Below are positions 1 to 7,588 of a stretch of DNA of 64,000 bases, one piece after another (within the stretch, counting starts at the first letter, position 1; every line of letters starts with the position of its first letter). The notes beneath the pieces were generated by a model that saw nothing but the letters and a program-made list of their open reading frames with translations, ran no database searches and was not told the DNA's origin. Source of the stretch: Leucobacter soli (GTDB lineage Bacteria > Actinomycetota > Actinomycetes > Actinomycetales > Microbacteriaceae). A program made the position numbers and the translations under genes. Where the stretch lies: positions 1 through 64,000 of the forward strand of contig NZ_CAJVAP010000014.1 in the NCBI RefSeq assembly GCF_910593785.1, given 5' to 3'.

Positions 1-47
1 ATGCGGAGCGCACGCTGACGAAGTTCAGGGTCGTATTTGCTTGGCAT
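1..47 (-). CDS. IS3-family transposase OrfA, N-terminus only (runs off window)
   Basis: Reading leftwards from an ATG at 47 the frame gives MPSKYDPELRQRALR, the stereotyped N-terminus of IS3-type OrfA proteins, the small helix-turn-helix subunit that works with the OrfB DDE integrase. A GGATGGAAC stretch just upstream can act as ribosome binding site. Only 15 codons lie in the window, so intactness cannot be judged. The family is recognised from the short N-terminal motif alone; the call is likely but not certain. Confidence 0.6.
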   Translation of the reverse strand, partial: MPSKYDPELRQRALR

Positions 48-91
48 CGTAGTTCCATCCTTATATAAAGATCGGAACTGAAACCAGGCCA
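1..91 (-). mobile_element. Terminal part of an IS3-like insertion sequence
   Basis: The transposase start at 47 is preceded by an AT-richer leader. Read on the minus strand, the sequence ending near 91 begins TGGCCTGGTTTCAGTTCC, which has the TG start and general look of an IS3-family terminal repeat. The right end at about 91 is inferred, because the partner repeat lies outside the window. The element points away from the tRNA-Pro gene, about 300 bp away. Confidence 0.4.
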
Positions 92-351
92 ATTCAAACC
101 GCTTCCTCGCGAACTCAGCCAAACGGAAAGAGAGCGTCCAGCCCACAAGACCCCAGTTATAGCGATCAGAAACCCGATCCCTTGCTGCGAAGGGGATAGG
201 GGCATCGCCATGCCACCGGATTTGGCCCACTAGCGGCCACTAGATGGCCCACTAGAACCTTCACCAGCAGAATCGGCGAGAGCCGCCGGACTCTCGCTCA
301 CGCACCGCTCTGCACCGGCTGAAGCACGCCGGAGCCCACCAGAAACGAGAG
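92..351. other. Non-coding stretch between IS end and tRNA-Pro, with an 11-bp triplet repeat
   Basis: No convincing gene is present. The sequence is less GC-rich than the rest of the window. At 223-255 there are three tandem near-copies of an 11-bp unit, TGGCCCACTAG (223-233), CGGCCACTAG (234-243) and TGGCCCACTAG (245-255). This is the 3' side of the tRNA gene, a common position for integrated elements, but no integrase is visible. Confidence 0.4.
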
Positions 352-386
352 AAGCCCTGACGAGAAATAGCTTCTCATCAGGGCTT
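352..386 (-). terminator. Bidirectional hairpin terminator after tRNA-Pro
   Basis: Arms AAGCCCTGA (352-360) and TCAGGGCTT (378-386) enclose an inner stem GAGAA/TTCTC with loop ATAGC, giving 14 pairs with one interruption. It lies directly downstream of the minus-strand tRNA. A short T-run also follows on the plus strand. Confidence 0.7.
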
Positions 387-390
387 TTCG

Positions 391-464
391 TCGGGTTGAC
401 AGGATTTGAACCTGCGACCCCCTGACCCCCAGTCAGGTGCGCTACCAAGCTGCGCCACAACCCG
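391..464 (-). tRNA. tRNA-Pro (anticodon GGG)
   Basis: The minus strand folds into a canonical cloverleaf of 74 nt. The acceptor stem is CGGGTTG/CAACCCG, the D-arm contains GGCGCAGCTTGGTAGCGC, the anticodon stem CCTGA/TCAGG carries loop CTGGGGG, the T-arm contains GGTTCAAATCC, and the discriminator base is A. CCA is not encoded. The anticodon GGG reads CCC and CCU proline codons. A hairpin terminator follows at once, and a half-copy of the gene lies 38 bp upstream. Confidence 0.95.
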
Positions 465-501
465 TTGTTTAGTTATTTTGGGCCGACGAGAGGCTACTGC
501 A

Positions 502-545
<44 letters not shown>

Positions 546-683
546 CTGTCGTCGCGCCAGCGCGAGACAACCCCTCCATCTTAGTCACAAATTCTCGGCT
601 TCGATGACGTGCACCTGGCGGCCTCCGGAGGGCTGCGATCGGGGAGGCGCTCGCGTGGGGCTTGCGAAGCACCCCGTCCTTGC

Positions 684-710
684 TGTACAAAAGTACATGT
701 ACAAAAGTAC
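684..710 (+). promoter_or_regulatory. Tandem TetR-type operator
   Basis: Two head-to-tail copies of TGTACAAAAGTAC (684-696 and 698-710, period 14 bp) lie 33 bp before the TetR start. Each copy has GTAC arms around an AAAA spacer, a dyad typical of TetR-family operators. Autoregulation of the tetR-MFS pair is inferred from position. Confidence 0.65.
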
Positions 711-743
711 GGTAACTGTCGACTCGACTGAAAGGGGGTAGAA

Positions 744-1292
744 GTGGCCGATTCACTGCCCGCACCGCGCAAGCGCGACCCCGAGGGGCGCCGTCGAGCG
801 ATCCTGCAGGCGGCGACCGAGATCATCGTCACGCAGGGGACCGCCGCGCTCACGCATCGGGCGGTCGCCGCCGCCGCCGGGGTCGCGCTCGGCTCCACCA
901 CCCAGTACTTCGCCTCGATCGATGAACTCAGAGAGGCCGCCCTCACCGAGCTCGCCGACGAGATCGACCAGTCGGTCGCCGAGATGGAGGCGACGCTGGA
1001 TCTCGACCGCATCCCGGAGCAGCTCGCGAAGGAGGTGCACGCCTTCCTCTGCGATCCGCGCGCCGTGCGCGCCGACATCGCCCTCGCCGCGCACGGCACC
1101 ACCGAGCCGCGGCTGCGCGAGCTCTCGCTGAAGTGGAGCGACCGGCTCATCGAGATCCTCTCGGCGCACATCGGCGTCGAACGGGCGACCGCGGTCTCGA
1201 TCTTCCTCGACGGGGCGATGATCCACGCCGGCCTGCACGACACCCCGGTGAGCGAGGCGGCGCTCCGCGACGCACTCAGATCGCTCATCTGA
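744..1292 (+). CDS. TetR/AcrR-family transcriptional repressor
   Basis: A 182-residue protein starting at GTG 744 behind an AAAGGGGG ribosome binding site. Residues about 15-60 form the TetR helix-turn-helix (RRRAILQAATEIIV...LTHRAVAAAAGVALGSTTQYFASIDELREAAL). The C-terminal half is the variable ligand-binding and dimerisation domain. The duplicated GTAC-AAAA-GTAC operator directly upstream and a drug-type MFS exporter 110 bp downstream suggest that it represses itself and the exporter until an inducing compound binds. The ligand cannot be read from the sequence. Confidence 0.9.
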   Translation: MADSLPAPRKRDPEGRRRAILQAATEIIVTQGTAALTHRAVAAAAGVALGSTTQYFASIDELREAALTELADEIDQSVAEMEATLDLDRIPEQLAKEVHAFLCDPRAVRADIALAAHGTTEPRLRELSLKWSDRLIEILSAHIGVERATAVSIFLDGAMIHAGLHDTPVSEAALRDALRSLI

Positions 1293-1402
1293 CACCGCAG
1301 CCCGAAGCTGCCGCGCAGAAATCACTGCCCCGAAACCGCAGACCCCAAAACCGCAGACCCGCCGAGACGGCCCGCACTCCCGACCGAAGAAAAGACCCGA
1401 TC

Positions 1403-2974
1403 ATGCCACCCACCTCCCGCCCCAACGCGCAGCAGGCCGAGGCGCCGAGCCTCAACACCCGGAGCGTCAGCCAGGCACGGGCATGGGGCTCGCTCGTGAT
1501 CCTCCTCGCGAGCATGTTCGTCATCTCGATGGACATGACGATCCTAAACATCGCCCTGCCGAGCATGGCCGCCGAGCTGCAACCCACCTCGGACCAGCAG
1601 CTCTGGATCATCGACATCTACTCGCTCGTGCTCGCCGGCCTGCTCGTCTCCTTCGCCGCCATCGCGGATAGGTGGGGTCGCAAACGGATGCTGCTCCTCG
1701 GCTACCTGCTCTTCGGCGGCGCCTCGCTCCTGGTGCTCATCGCGAACAGTACCGAGGGCGTCATCCTGATCCGAGGGCTGCTCGGCGTCGGGGGAGCGAT
1801 GATCATGCCTACGACGATCTCGATGATCCGCGTCCTCTTCCCCGACCCCCGCCAGCGCGCGACCGCGCTCAGCATCTGGGCCGCGATCGCCAGCCTCGGC
1901 GCGGCGGCCGGACCGCTCGTCGGCGGAGTCCTGCTCGAACACTTCTCCTGGCACGCCGCTTTCCTCATCAACGTGCCGCTCATGCTCGCGGGCGTCATCG
2001 CCGGCGCCCTGGTGCTGCCCGAGTCCCGCGTATCGAACCCCGGGCGCTGGGATTTCGTCGCGGCCGTCCTCTCGCTCGCAGGCATGAGCCTGTTCATCTG
2101 GGCGATCAAGATCTTCGGCGCACGGGCGACCCTCGCCGCGCCCGATGCGCTCGTGGCATTCTCCCTCGGCATCGTGCTGCTCGTCTGGTTCGGGGTGCGC
2201 TGCGTACGCAGCGATGCGCCGCTCCTCGACCTCCGGCTCTTCCGCAGCCGGCCGTTCTCCGCAGGTATCATCGCGGCGCTCGGCTCCATGTTCGCCCTCG
2301 TCGCCGCACTGCTGCTGCTCGCGCAGTGGATGCAGCTGATCGACGGTGCCACCCCGGTCGAAGCGGGCGTGCGCCTCCTCCCGATCGCGGTCGCGGGGGC
2401 GATCGCCTCGCTCGCAGCGCCGCCGTTGGCCCGCCTCATCGGAGCGCGTGCGGTGCTCGGCGGGGGACTCGGCGTCGCAGGCATCGGGATGCTGCTCATC
2501 GGCATGCAGCCGGGGGAGCTTTCCAGCATGACCGTGATCGCTGCACTTGCCCTCATCGGCGCCGGCACCGGATCCCTCGCGATCGGCTCGGCGATGATCA
2601 TGCAGGCATCGCCCGAGGAGAAAGCCGGAAGCGCCGGCGCCCTTGAAGAGACGTCGTACGAGTTCGGCTCGGTGCTCGGTGTCGCGATCCTCGGGAGTAT
2701 CGCCGCGATGCTCTACCGGACCGGCCTGCGGGCCAGCGAAGCGACTCAGGGCCTGCCGACCGAACTGCAGCGGCAGGTCGAGGATTCCCTCGGCGCGGCC
2801 GACGCTATCGCCGGCGAGCTCGGGATGCCGGGGCTCGCTGAGCAGGCGGGAATCGCCTTCACCGAATCGATGCAGGTCACCGGCATCGTGGGAGGGATCA
2901 TGATGCTCGCCGTGGGGCTTCTCGTCTTCTTCCTGACACCGAAGGGAACGGATCTGGGCCGAGCGACCCACTGA
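1403..2974 (+). CDS. MFS drug exporter, DHA2-type (14 TM)
   Basis: A 523-residue integral membrane protein of the size and pattern of 14-helix DHA2 proton antiporters (EmrB/QacA group). The loop-2/3 motif ADRWGRKR and the antiporter motif C (GAAAGPLVGG) are present, and TM1 carries MDMTILNIALP, typical of the group. ATG 1403 is chosen because the hydrophobic core begins about 30 residues later and an AAGAAAAG site precedes it; the frame is open further upstream but that part is antisense-like. With the upstream TetR it forms an efflux-resistance unit of unknown substrate. Confidence 0.9.
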   Translation: MPPTSRPNAQQAEAPSLNTRSVSQARAWGSLVILLASMFVISMDMTILNIALPSMAAELQPTSDQQLWIIDIYSLVLAGLLVSFAAIADRWGRKRMLLLGYLLFGGASLLVLIANSTEGVILIRGLLGVGGAMIMPTTISMIRVLFPDPRQRATALSIWAAIASLGAAAGPLVGGVLLEHFSWHAAFLINVPLMLAGVIAGALVLPESRVSNPGRWDFVAAVLSLAGMSLFIWAIKIFGARATLAAPDALVAFSLGIVLLVWFGVRCVRSDAPLLDLRLFRSRPFSAGIIAALGSMFALVAALLLLAQWMQLIDGATPVEAGVRLLPIAVAGAIASLAAPPLARLIGARAVLGGGLGVAGIGMLLIGMQPGELSSMTVIAALALIGAGTGSLAIGSAMIMQASPEEKAGSAGALEETSYEFGSVLGVAILGSIAAMLYRTGLRASEATQGLPTELQRQVEDSLGAADAIAGELGMPGLAEQAGIAFTESMQVTGIVGGIMMLAVGLLVFFLTPKGTDLGRATH

Positions 2975-3158
2975 GGATCGGTTCGCGGGTCGGTTCGCCG
3001 AGCCGGTTCGTTCTCGAGCCGGATCGTTCTCGAGTGCGACGCGGATCGGTACCGTGGCACGACTTCCGCGGTACCGGAGGAGGATTCGCGGGACGATCCG
3101 CCGGTCGTAGCGTGGAGGCACGATGCGGGGTTCACCGCTCGACGGAAGGGAATCCATC

Positions 3159-3596
3159 ATGACGAACCACGACACCACGCCCCTGGCGACGCCGACCCCT
3201 GAGGCGCCGATCCTTGCAACATCGACGCTCGAGGCGCCGACACGTGAAGCGATCTCGACCGAGGCGCCGGCGATCGCGATGGCCTCACCAGCGACGTTCG
3301 GTCCCGGTCAGCCCGGGCCTGCACCGGCGCCTCAGGACGCCGGCGCCTCATTCGCCATCACCAGCTTCGTGCTCGGGATCGCGTCGATCGTCAGCAGCTG
3401 GACGTTCATCGCGCCGATCATCGGCCTCGTCTTCGGGGTACTGGCACTGCGTCGGCAGACGCGAGAGCGCACGCTCGCGCTCTGGGGAGTCTGGTTGAAC
3501 GGCGCGATGCTCGCGCTCACCGTGCTCGTGGTGCTCGGGATGATGCTGCTCGTCGGGCTCGGGATCCTCGCCGGGGCACCGTACTGGTCGGCCTGA
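3159..3596 (+). CDS. DUF4190-type small membrane protein
   Basis: A 145-residue protein. Residues 1-60 are a Pro/Thr/Ala-rich hydrophilic tail with repeated (E)APT-like units. Residues about 65-145 hold two membrane helices (FAITSFVLGIASIVSSW...IGLVFGVLALRR and AMLALTVLVVLGMMLLVGLGIL), the layout of DUF4190 proteins. ATG 3159 is preferred over an in-frame ATG at 3123 because GGAAGGG lies at the right distance. The function of the family is unknown. It stands alone between the MFS gene and a convergent NUDIX gene. Confidence 0.75.
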   Translation: MTNHDTTPLATPTPEAPILATSTLEAPTREAISTEAPAIAMASPATFGPGQPGPAPAPQDAGASFAITSFVLGIASIVSSWTFIAPIIGLVFGVLALRRQTRERTLALWGVWLNGAMLALTVLVVLGMMLLVGLGILAGAPYWSA

Positions 3597-3614
3597 TTCC
3601 GGGCTCGGGCCTGC

Positions 3615-4115
3615 TCATCTGGGTTGCGCGCGGGCGGGGCCGTCGCCTCTGCCGGCGAGCAGCGCCGGGAACACGTGCTCGGTGTTGAGCGGCGCCATGT
3701 CGTCGCGCACCACCGCGGGATCGACCCATTCGAGGAGCTCGATCTCGGCGTTCACTGCGACTCCTGCGACGTAGGGATGCTCGAACACGTGGGCCACGAC
3801 CTCGTGGTCCGGCTCGTTCGCGGCTGCGGCGCGGAAGCTCCCGACCGGTCGAAGCGCAACCGGGTCCAGCGCGATCCCGAGTTCCTCCCGGAACTCGCGG
3901 AGCGCCGTCTCGGCCGGCGCCTCTCCCGCCTCGGGCTTTCCGCCCGGCAGCATCAGCATCCGTGTGCCGCGCTTACGGACGTTCAAAACGTGCCCCTCGG
4001 CATCGCGCATCACCACCGCGCTGACGACGATATCTTTCACCGCGCCGGGCCCGGGTGTGACGGCGGGCCGGTGATGCCCGCCGTTCACGGGTCCAACCTC
4101 AGGGCGCACCGACAA
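3615..4115 (-). CDS. NUDIX hydrolase
   Basis: A 166-residue protein with a complete Nudix box at residues 58-80 (GGKPEAGEAPAETALREFREELG), which carries the metal-binding REFREE helix, within a beta-alpha-beta fold. NUDIX enzymes cleave nucleoside diphosphates linked to another moiety; the substrate here cannot be assigned. It starts 4 bp after the mscL stop on the same strand, so the two are probably co-transcribed. The first 25 residues are low in complexity, and a later start is possible. Confidence 0.85.
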   Translation of the reverse strand: MSVRPEVGPVNGGHHRPAVTPGPGAVKDIVVSAVVMRDAEGHVLNVRKRGTRMLMLPGGKPEAGEAPAETALREFREELGIALDPVALRPVGSFRAAAANEPDHEVVAHVFEHPYVAGVAVNAEIELLEWVDPAVVRDDMAPLNTEHVFPALLAGRGDGPARAQPR

Positions 4116-4119
4116 CGCC

Positions 4120-4530
4120 CTACTTGGCCGAAGGCCCGTTCTCGCGTGCGGCGAGCAGGTCGCGGATCTCGGCGAGCAGATCGGTCTCGGTCGGGTCGGC
4201 CTCGGCCTCGGACGGTGCGTGACCGTGCTTCTTCACGTAGGCCCGCTCGTTCAGCTTGTTCATCGGGGCGATGATGCAGAAGTAGATGACGATGGCGATG
4301 AGCAGGAAGTTGATGACGGCGCCGAGCACGGCACCGATGCCGAGCGTCACCGGACCGAGCTGCAGCACGGCCTTGTTGATCTCGTCGGCGTTGAAGATCG
4401 CCGCGATGATCGGGTTGAAGATGCCGTCGACGATGGCGTTGACGATCGCGGTGAACGCCGCGCCGATGATGACGGCGACCGCGAGCTCCACGACGTTACC
4501 GCGCATGATGAATTCCTTGAAGCCTTTCAC
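4120..4530 (-). CDS. mscL: Large-conductance mechanosensitive channel MscL
   Basis: A 136-residue protein with the MscL signature MKGFKEFIMRGNVVELAVAVIIGAAFTAIVNAIVDGIFNP: an N-terminal amphipathic helix and TM1 pore helix. TM2 is at about residues 65-90 and a charged C-terminal helix ends ADPTETDLLAEIRDLLAAR. The homopentamer opens under membrane tension to release solutes on hypo-osmotic shock. Length and motifs are normal. It is first in a probable two-gene unit with the NUDIX gene. Confidence 0.95.
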   Translation of the reverse strand: MKGFKEFIMRGNVVELAVAVIIGAAFTAIVNAIVDGIFNPIIAAIFNADEINKAVLQLGPVTLGIGAVLGAVINFLLIAIVIYFCIIAPMNKLNERAYVKKHGHAPSEAEADPTETDLLAEIRDLLAARENGPSAK

Positions 4531-4632
4531 AGCTGCTCCTTCTGGGATCGTTGGGGCCCGATCAGCGGCCGCCGGGCGAGGACGATCTCAAATCTAGCGC
4601 GTGCATGGCGATCGTGTCGCCCCGTCCAGAGG

Positions 4633-4638
4633 CAGAAT
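4633..4638 (+). promoter_or_regulatory. -10 hexamer of leaderless crcB transcript
   Basis: CAGAAT followed by 6 nt and the GTG at 4645; same arrangement as many other genes in the window. Confidence 0.55.
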
Positions 4639-4644
4639 GGAGAG

Positions 4645-5106
4645 GTGAGGGACCGGACGATGCGCGCGACGCGCGAATGGCTGCGCCCCAGCACGATCGC
4701 CTGGGTGCTGCTCGGCGGCTGCCTAGGGGGCGGCTCCCGCGAGGCGTTGACCGCGGTGATCGGCCCCGGCGCCCCGATCCCGGTAGCGATCCTCATCGCG
4801 AACCTCCTCGGCGCGTTCCTGCTCGGCCTCCTGCTTGACTCGGTGGCGCAGCGCAAGTCGGTCGGCGCCGCTCGGGCGCGACTGCTGCTCGGTACCGGAT
4901 TCCTCGGCGGATTCACCACCTACAGCTCGTTGGCACTCGCCGTCGCGGCGCTCGTGCGCGACGACGCCTACTGGATCGCGGCGGCCTACGGCCTGGGCAC
5001 CGTGCTCCTCGGCGGAGTGGCGACACTGCTCGGGATGCTGCTCGCGACTGCGATCTCCTCCGATGGTCCGCCCAAGCGTTCGGCGGAGAGTCGAGGCGGA
5101 CGATGA
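4645..5106 (+). CDS. crcB: Fluoride channel subunit CrcB/Fluc (first of pair)
   Basis: A four-helix membrane protein of 153 residues with the Fluc landmarks ANLLGAFLLG (pore Asn) and GFLGGFTTYSS (central sodium site and Phe box region). Fluc channels export fluoride passively as dual-topology dimers. GTG 4645 is chosen because CAGAAT sits exactly 6 nt before it, the leaderless pattern of this chromosome; ATG 4660 with a weak GAGG is the alternative. It overlaps the second crcB by 4 bp (ATGA), typical of heterodimeric Fluc pairs in Gram-positives. Confidence 0.9.
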   Translation: MRDRTMRATREWLRPSTIAWVLLGGCLGGGSREALTAVIGPGAPIPVAILIANLLGAFLLGLLLDSVAQRKSVGAARARLLLGTGFLGGFTTYSSLALAVAALVRDDAYWIAAAYGLGTVLLGGVATLLGMLLATAISSDGPPKRSAESRGGR

Positions 5107-5525
5107 ACGAACTGCTGCTGCACCTGCTCGCTGCGTTCGCCGCCGGGATCGGCGCCGTCTGCCGCTTCCTGCTCGACGGCGTCATCTCGGCGGCTGTCGC
5201 GAAGCGTGCGGCAGAGGGCGGTGGGCTGCCGTGGGGGACACTCGCCGTGAACCTCAGCGGTTCACTGGCGATCGGAGTGGTTGCCGGTCTGCTCGTCACC
5301 GGACCCATCTCCGGAGGTCTGCCGACGGTGGACTCCTGGCCGCTCGCCGGAGCACTCGGCCTGCTCGGCGGGTACACGACCTTCTCGACCGCCAGCTACC
5401 AGACCGTGCGACTGGTGCGGGAGCGCCGCTGGGTCGCTGCTGTGGCCAACGGGCTCGTGCAACTCGTCGTGACGGTGGCGCTGGTCGGACTCGGCTGGTG
5501 GCTGGCGGAGATGATCGCGGGGTGA
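5103..5525 (+). CDS. crcB: Fluoride channel subunit CrcB/Fluc (second of pair)
   Basis: A 140-residue Fluc homologue with four membrane helices. NLSGSLAIG and LGLLGGYTTFSTASYQT are the conserved pore and Phe-box motifs. It is translationally coupled to the first crcB by ATGA overlap. The two proteins differ clearly in sequence and probably form an obligate heterodimer with opposed subunit topology. No fluoride riboswitch was recognised upstream. Confidence 0.93.
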   Translation: MNELLLHLLAAFAAGIGAVCRFLLDGVISAAVAKRAAEGGGLPWGTLAVNLSGSLAIGVVAGLLVTGPISGGLPTVDSWPLAGALGLLGGYTTFSTASYQTVRLVRERRWVAAVANGLVQLVVTVALVGLGWWLAEMIAG

Positions 5526-5624
5526 GCGGCGTTCTTCCGGTGACCGCGGCGACCTCGTTGGCTACAGTAACCGCGGCGGCCCCGGCAGCCCCGGCAGACT
5601 CGGTGAGGATCGAGACGCGCCTCA

Positions 5625-6923
5625 TCAGCTGACCGCCTCGACCGCTGCGCGAAGGGTCCAGCTCGGCGGCTCCGCGACGAGCCGGGCGACCATGAGGCTG
5701 AGGGCGTGTTCGGCGTCGATCCCTTGGGACTCTGCCAGGACTCGTGAGGCGACGGAACTCATCCCTCGCATCCACCACGCCCAGGCGAGCAGGGCGAAGA
5801 GCCCCGGGCGGCGAGCACGGGGTGCATGGACGGTGGCATCGCCGAGTACTTCGATGAGCCGTCTCAGCCGGGTGGTATCGATCCGTTCTCGGGCCAGCAC
5901 CTGCAGGAGGGTGCGAATGCTCCAGTCGTGGTCGCCGCTGCCCGACTCTGCACCGGTGTCGATGGGCGCCCCGAGAAATCGGCGGGGAGCCGCTTGCTCG
6001 ACGAGGTCGACCACGAAGTCCGCCCGGCTGATGGAGGCGAGCAGCAGCACCAGCCAAGGATCGGTCTGCTCGGAGGCGCGGATCAGTCTTGCGACGAGCA
6101 GCGGCTCCGGCGCGCCCTCGCCGTCGAGGCAGGCATTCGCCACGCGAGCGAGCCCGCCGACCCAGATGGGAGTGCCGGAGGTCCCTCGGCCGGCGGTGGC
6201 ATTTGCATCGTCGCCACCTGCGGCGGCGCGTCGATCCAGCTCCGCCAGCCGAGCCGTCACGGCAGCGGCCCTGCGAGCGGACGGTTCCGGGAGACGCCCG
6301 AGCTCCTCGAAGGAGTCGCTCGACGCGCCGGCGGCCGTCGCTCGGGCGGTCATCGGACTCGCGTCGATCTCGGCGAGCGGACGCCCCCGCTGCGGCATCC
6401 GATCGGTGAGCAGCCCGGCCCACCCGTCGGGTGCGATCACGGCCAGATCGCGCAGAGGCCAGCCCTCCCGCCGGAAGCGGAGTCGGATCTGCCTCGCGAA
6501 GCGCCACCAGGGGGCGCCGGCGGCCTCGGAGAAGGTGCGGTTGGTGGTGATGACGATGGCCGGCCCGGCCGGCCCGGCACCGGTCCGGTGCAGGATCTCC
6601 ACGATGCAGTCGAGCATTGATCCGAAGGTCTCGGGCGCGTTCGGATCGGGCAGGTCGACGCGCATCGCGCTACCCGCGCGGCGGCCTGAGAAGAGCACGA
6701 TGACGAGGCTGTTCGTGGCGCGGAAACCGGTCAGGAAGGGCAGCGCAGCGAGGAAGTCCGCCGTACTGTTGCAGCGCAGAATCGTGCGGTGTGTTCCCGG
6801 GTCGACGGACGCTGAGGGCTGTGCCGAACTGCGGCGATCGGCACGGGCGGGAACGGGGCGGGGGAAGGCGAGTGTCATGCCTCCATGCTGGGCGGCACGG
6901 GAGGCGGAATCCGGGTTGTCCAC
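5625..6923 (-). CDS. DUF4192 domain protein
   Basis: A soluble protein of up to 432 residues. The DUF4192 hallmark follows an unstructured 50-residue N-terminus: TILRCNSTADFLAALPFLTGF, then NSLVIVLFSGRR. This family is common in Actinobacteria and has no established function. The C-terminal half is helical and Ala/Arg-rich (LLALLAWAWWMRGMSSVA...). The start is uncertain: GTG 6923 gives the full frame, and ATG 6878 (MTLAFPRP) is the likely alternative although its GGAGG lies only one base away. It is convergent with crcB and is not in an obvious operon. Confidence 0.75.
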   Translation of the reverse strand: MDNPDSASRAAQHGGMTLAFPRPVPARADRRSSAQPSASVDPGTHRTILRCNSTADFLAALPFLTGFRATNSLVIVLFSGRRAGSAMRVDLPDPNAPETFGSMLDCIVEILHRTGAGPAGPAIVITTNRTFSEAAGAPWWRFARQIRLRFRREGWPLRDLAVIAPDGWAGLLTDRMPQRGRPLAEIDASPMTARATAAGASSDSFEELGRLPEPSARRAAAVTARLAELDRRAAAGGDDANATAGRGTSGTPIWVGGLARVANACLDGEGAPEPLLVARLIRASEQTDPWLVLLLASISRADFVVDLVEQAAPRRFLGAPIDTGAESGSGDHDWSIRTLLQVLARERIDTTRLRRLIEVLGDATVHAPRARRPGLFALLAWAWWMRGMSSVASRVLAESQGIDAEHALSLMVARLVAEPPSWTLRAAVEAVS

Positions 6924-7042
6924 AGAAGTTCGTGGAACTCAGGAGACATTCAGCGGATGGGCCCGCTGGGAGCGCCGAACGGAACCCGTGCTCGGCTGCC
7001 CAACGCACGGCTGTCCAACGCCCTGCTGTTCAGCATTCTGCC

Positions 7043-7106
7043 GGGTCGGCATCGGCCGACCCGCGCTCAGCCGGTGAGAGCCCAGCCGGCCAACACTCGG
7101 CCGGCT
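7043..7106 (-). terminator. Pair of GC hairpins downstream of sufU
   Basis: Two neighbouring stems, GGGTCGG/CCGACCC (7043-7062) and AGCCGGCC/GGCCGGCT (7084-7106), follow the sufU stop on the minus strand. There is no clear U-tract, so the terminator role is inferred from position. Confidence 0.4.
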
Positions 7107-7117
7107 TGCACGGACTG

Positions 7118-7588
7118 CTACGGCCGCTGCGCCTCGACCTGATGCAGGTCGGCCTCGAGCGCGACCCAGCCGAGCATCGCGCACTTCACGCGCATCACGA
7201 ACTTCGAGACGCCCTGGAACGCGATCGCGTCGCCCAGTAGATCCTCGTCGGGCTCGCCCTCGCCGCGCGACTGGATCATCTCGCGGAAGGCGTCGATCCG
7301 CAGGCGGGCCTCGTCCATCGTCAGCCGTTCGTCTCGCACCAGCTGCGACAGCACGGAGGCCGACGCCATCGAGATAGAGCAGCCCTGGCCGTCCCAAGCG
7401 AGCTGTTCGATGCGGCCGGACTCCGGATCCACGGCGATGCTCAGCGTGAGCTCGTCCCCGCAGCTGGGGTTGAACTCGTGGTGCGAGGCCGAGAGCGCGC
7501 CCTCGGGTGCGACGAACTCGCCCTTGCCGATCGGTCGCTTCGAATGGTCGAGGATCAGTTCCTGGTACAGGCTGTCGAGCGCGCTCAT
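7118..7588 (-). CDS. sufU: Fe-S cluster assembly sulfurtransferase SufU
   Basis: A 156-residue zinc-dependent sulfur acceptor of the SUF system. The zinc ligands Cys43, Asp45, Cys70 and Cys136 are all visible in NPSCGDEL, GQGCSIS and VKCAMLGW. In Gram-positives SufU takes the persulfide from the desulfurase SufS and passes it on for Fe-S assembly. ATG 7588 overlaps the sufS stop by 4 bp, so translation is coupled. A longer in-frame extension is antisense-like and was discarded. SufBCD are not in this window. Confidence 0.93.
   Translation of the reverse strand: MSALDSLYQELILDHSKRPIGKGEFVAPEGALSASHHEFNPSCGDELTLSIAVDPESGRIEQLAWDGQGCSISMASASVLSQLVRDERLTMDEARLRIDAFREMIQSRGEGEPDEDLLGDAIAFQGVSKFVMRVKCAMLGWVALEADLHQVEAQRP

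Noticed and set aside
581-1325. Antisense frames over the tetR gene
   Set aside because: Ser/Arg-rich shadows of a clear TetR regulator.
1544-3178. 544-codon open frame on the minus strand across the MFS gene
   Set aside because: Extremely Arg/Glu/Asp/Gly-rich, no domain, and fully antisense to a clear 14-TM transporter.
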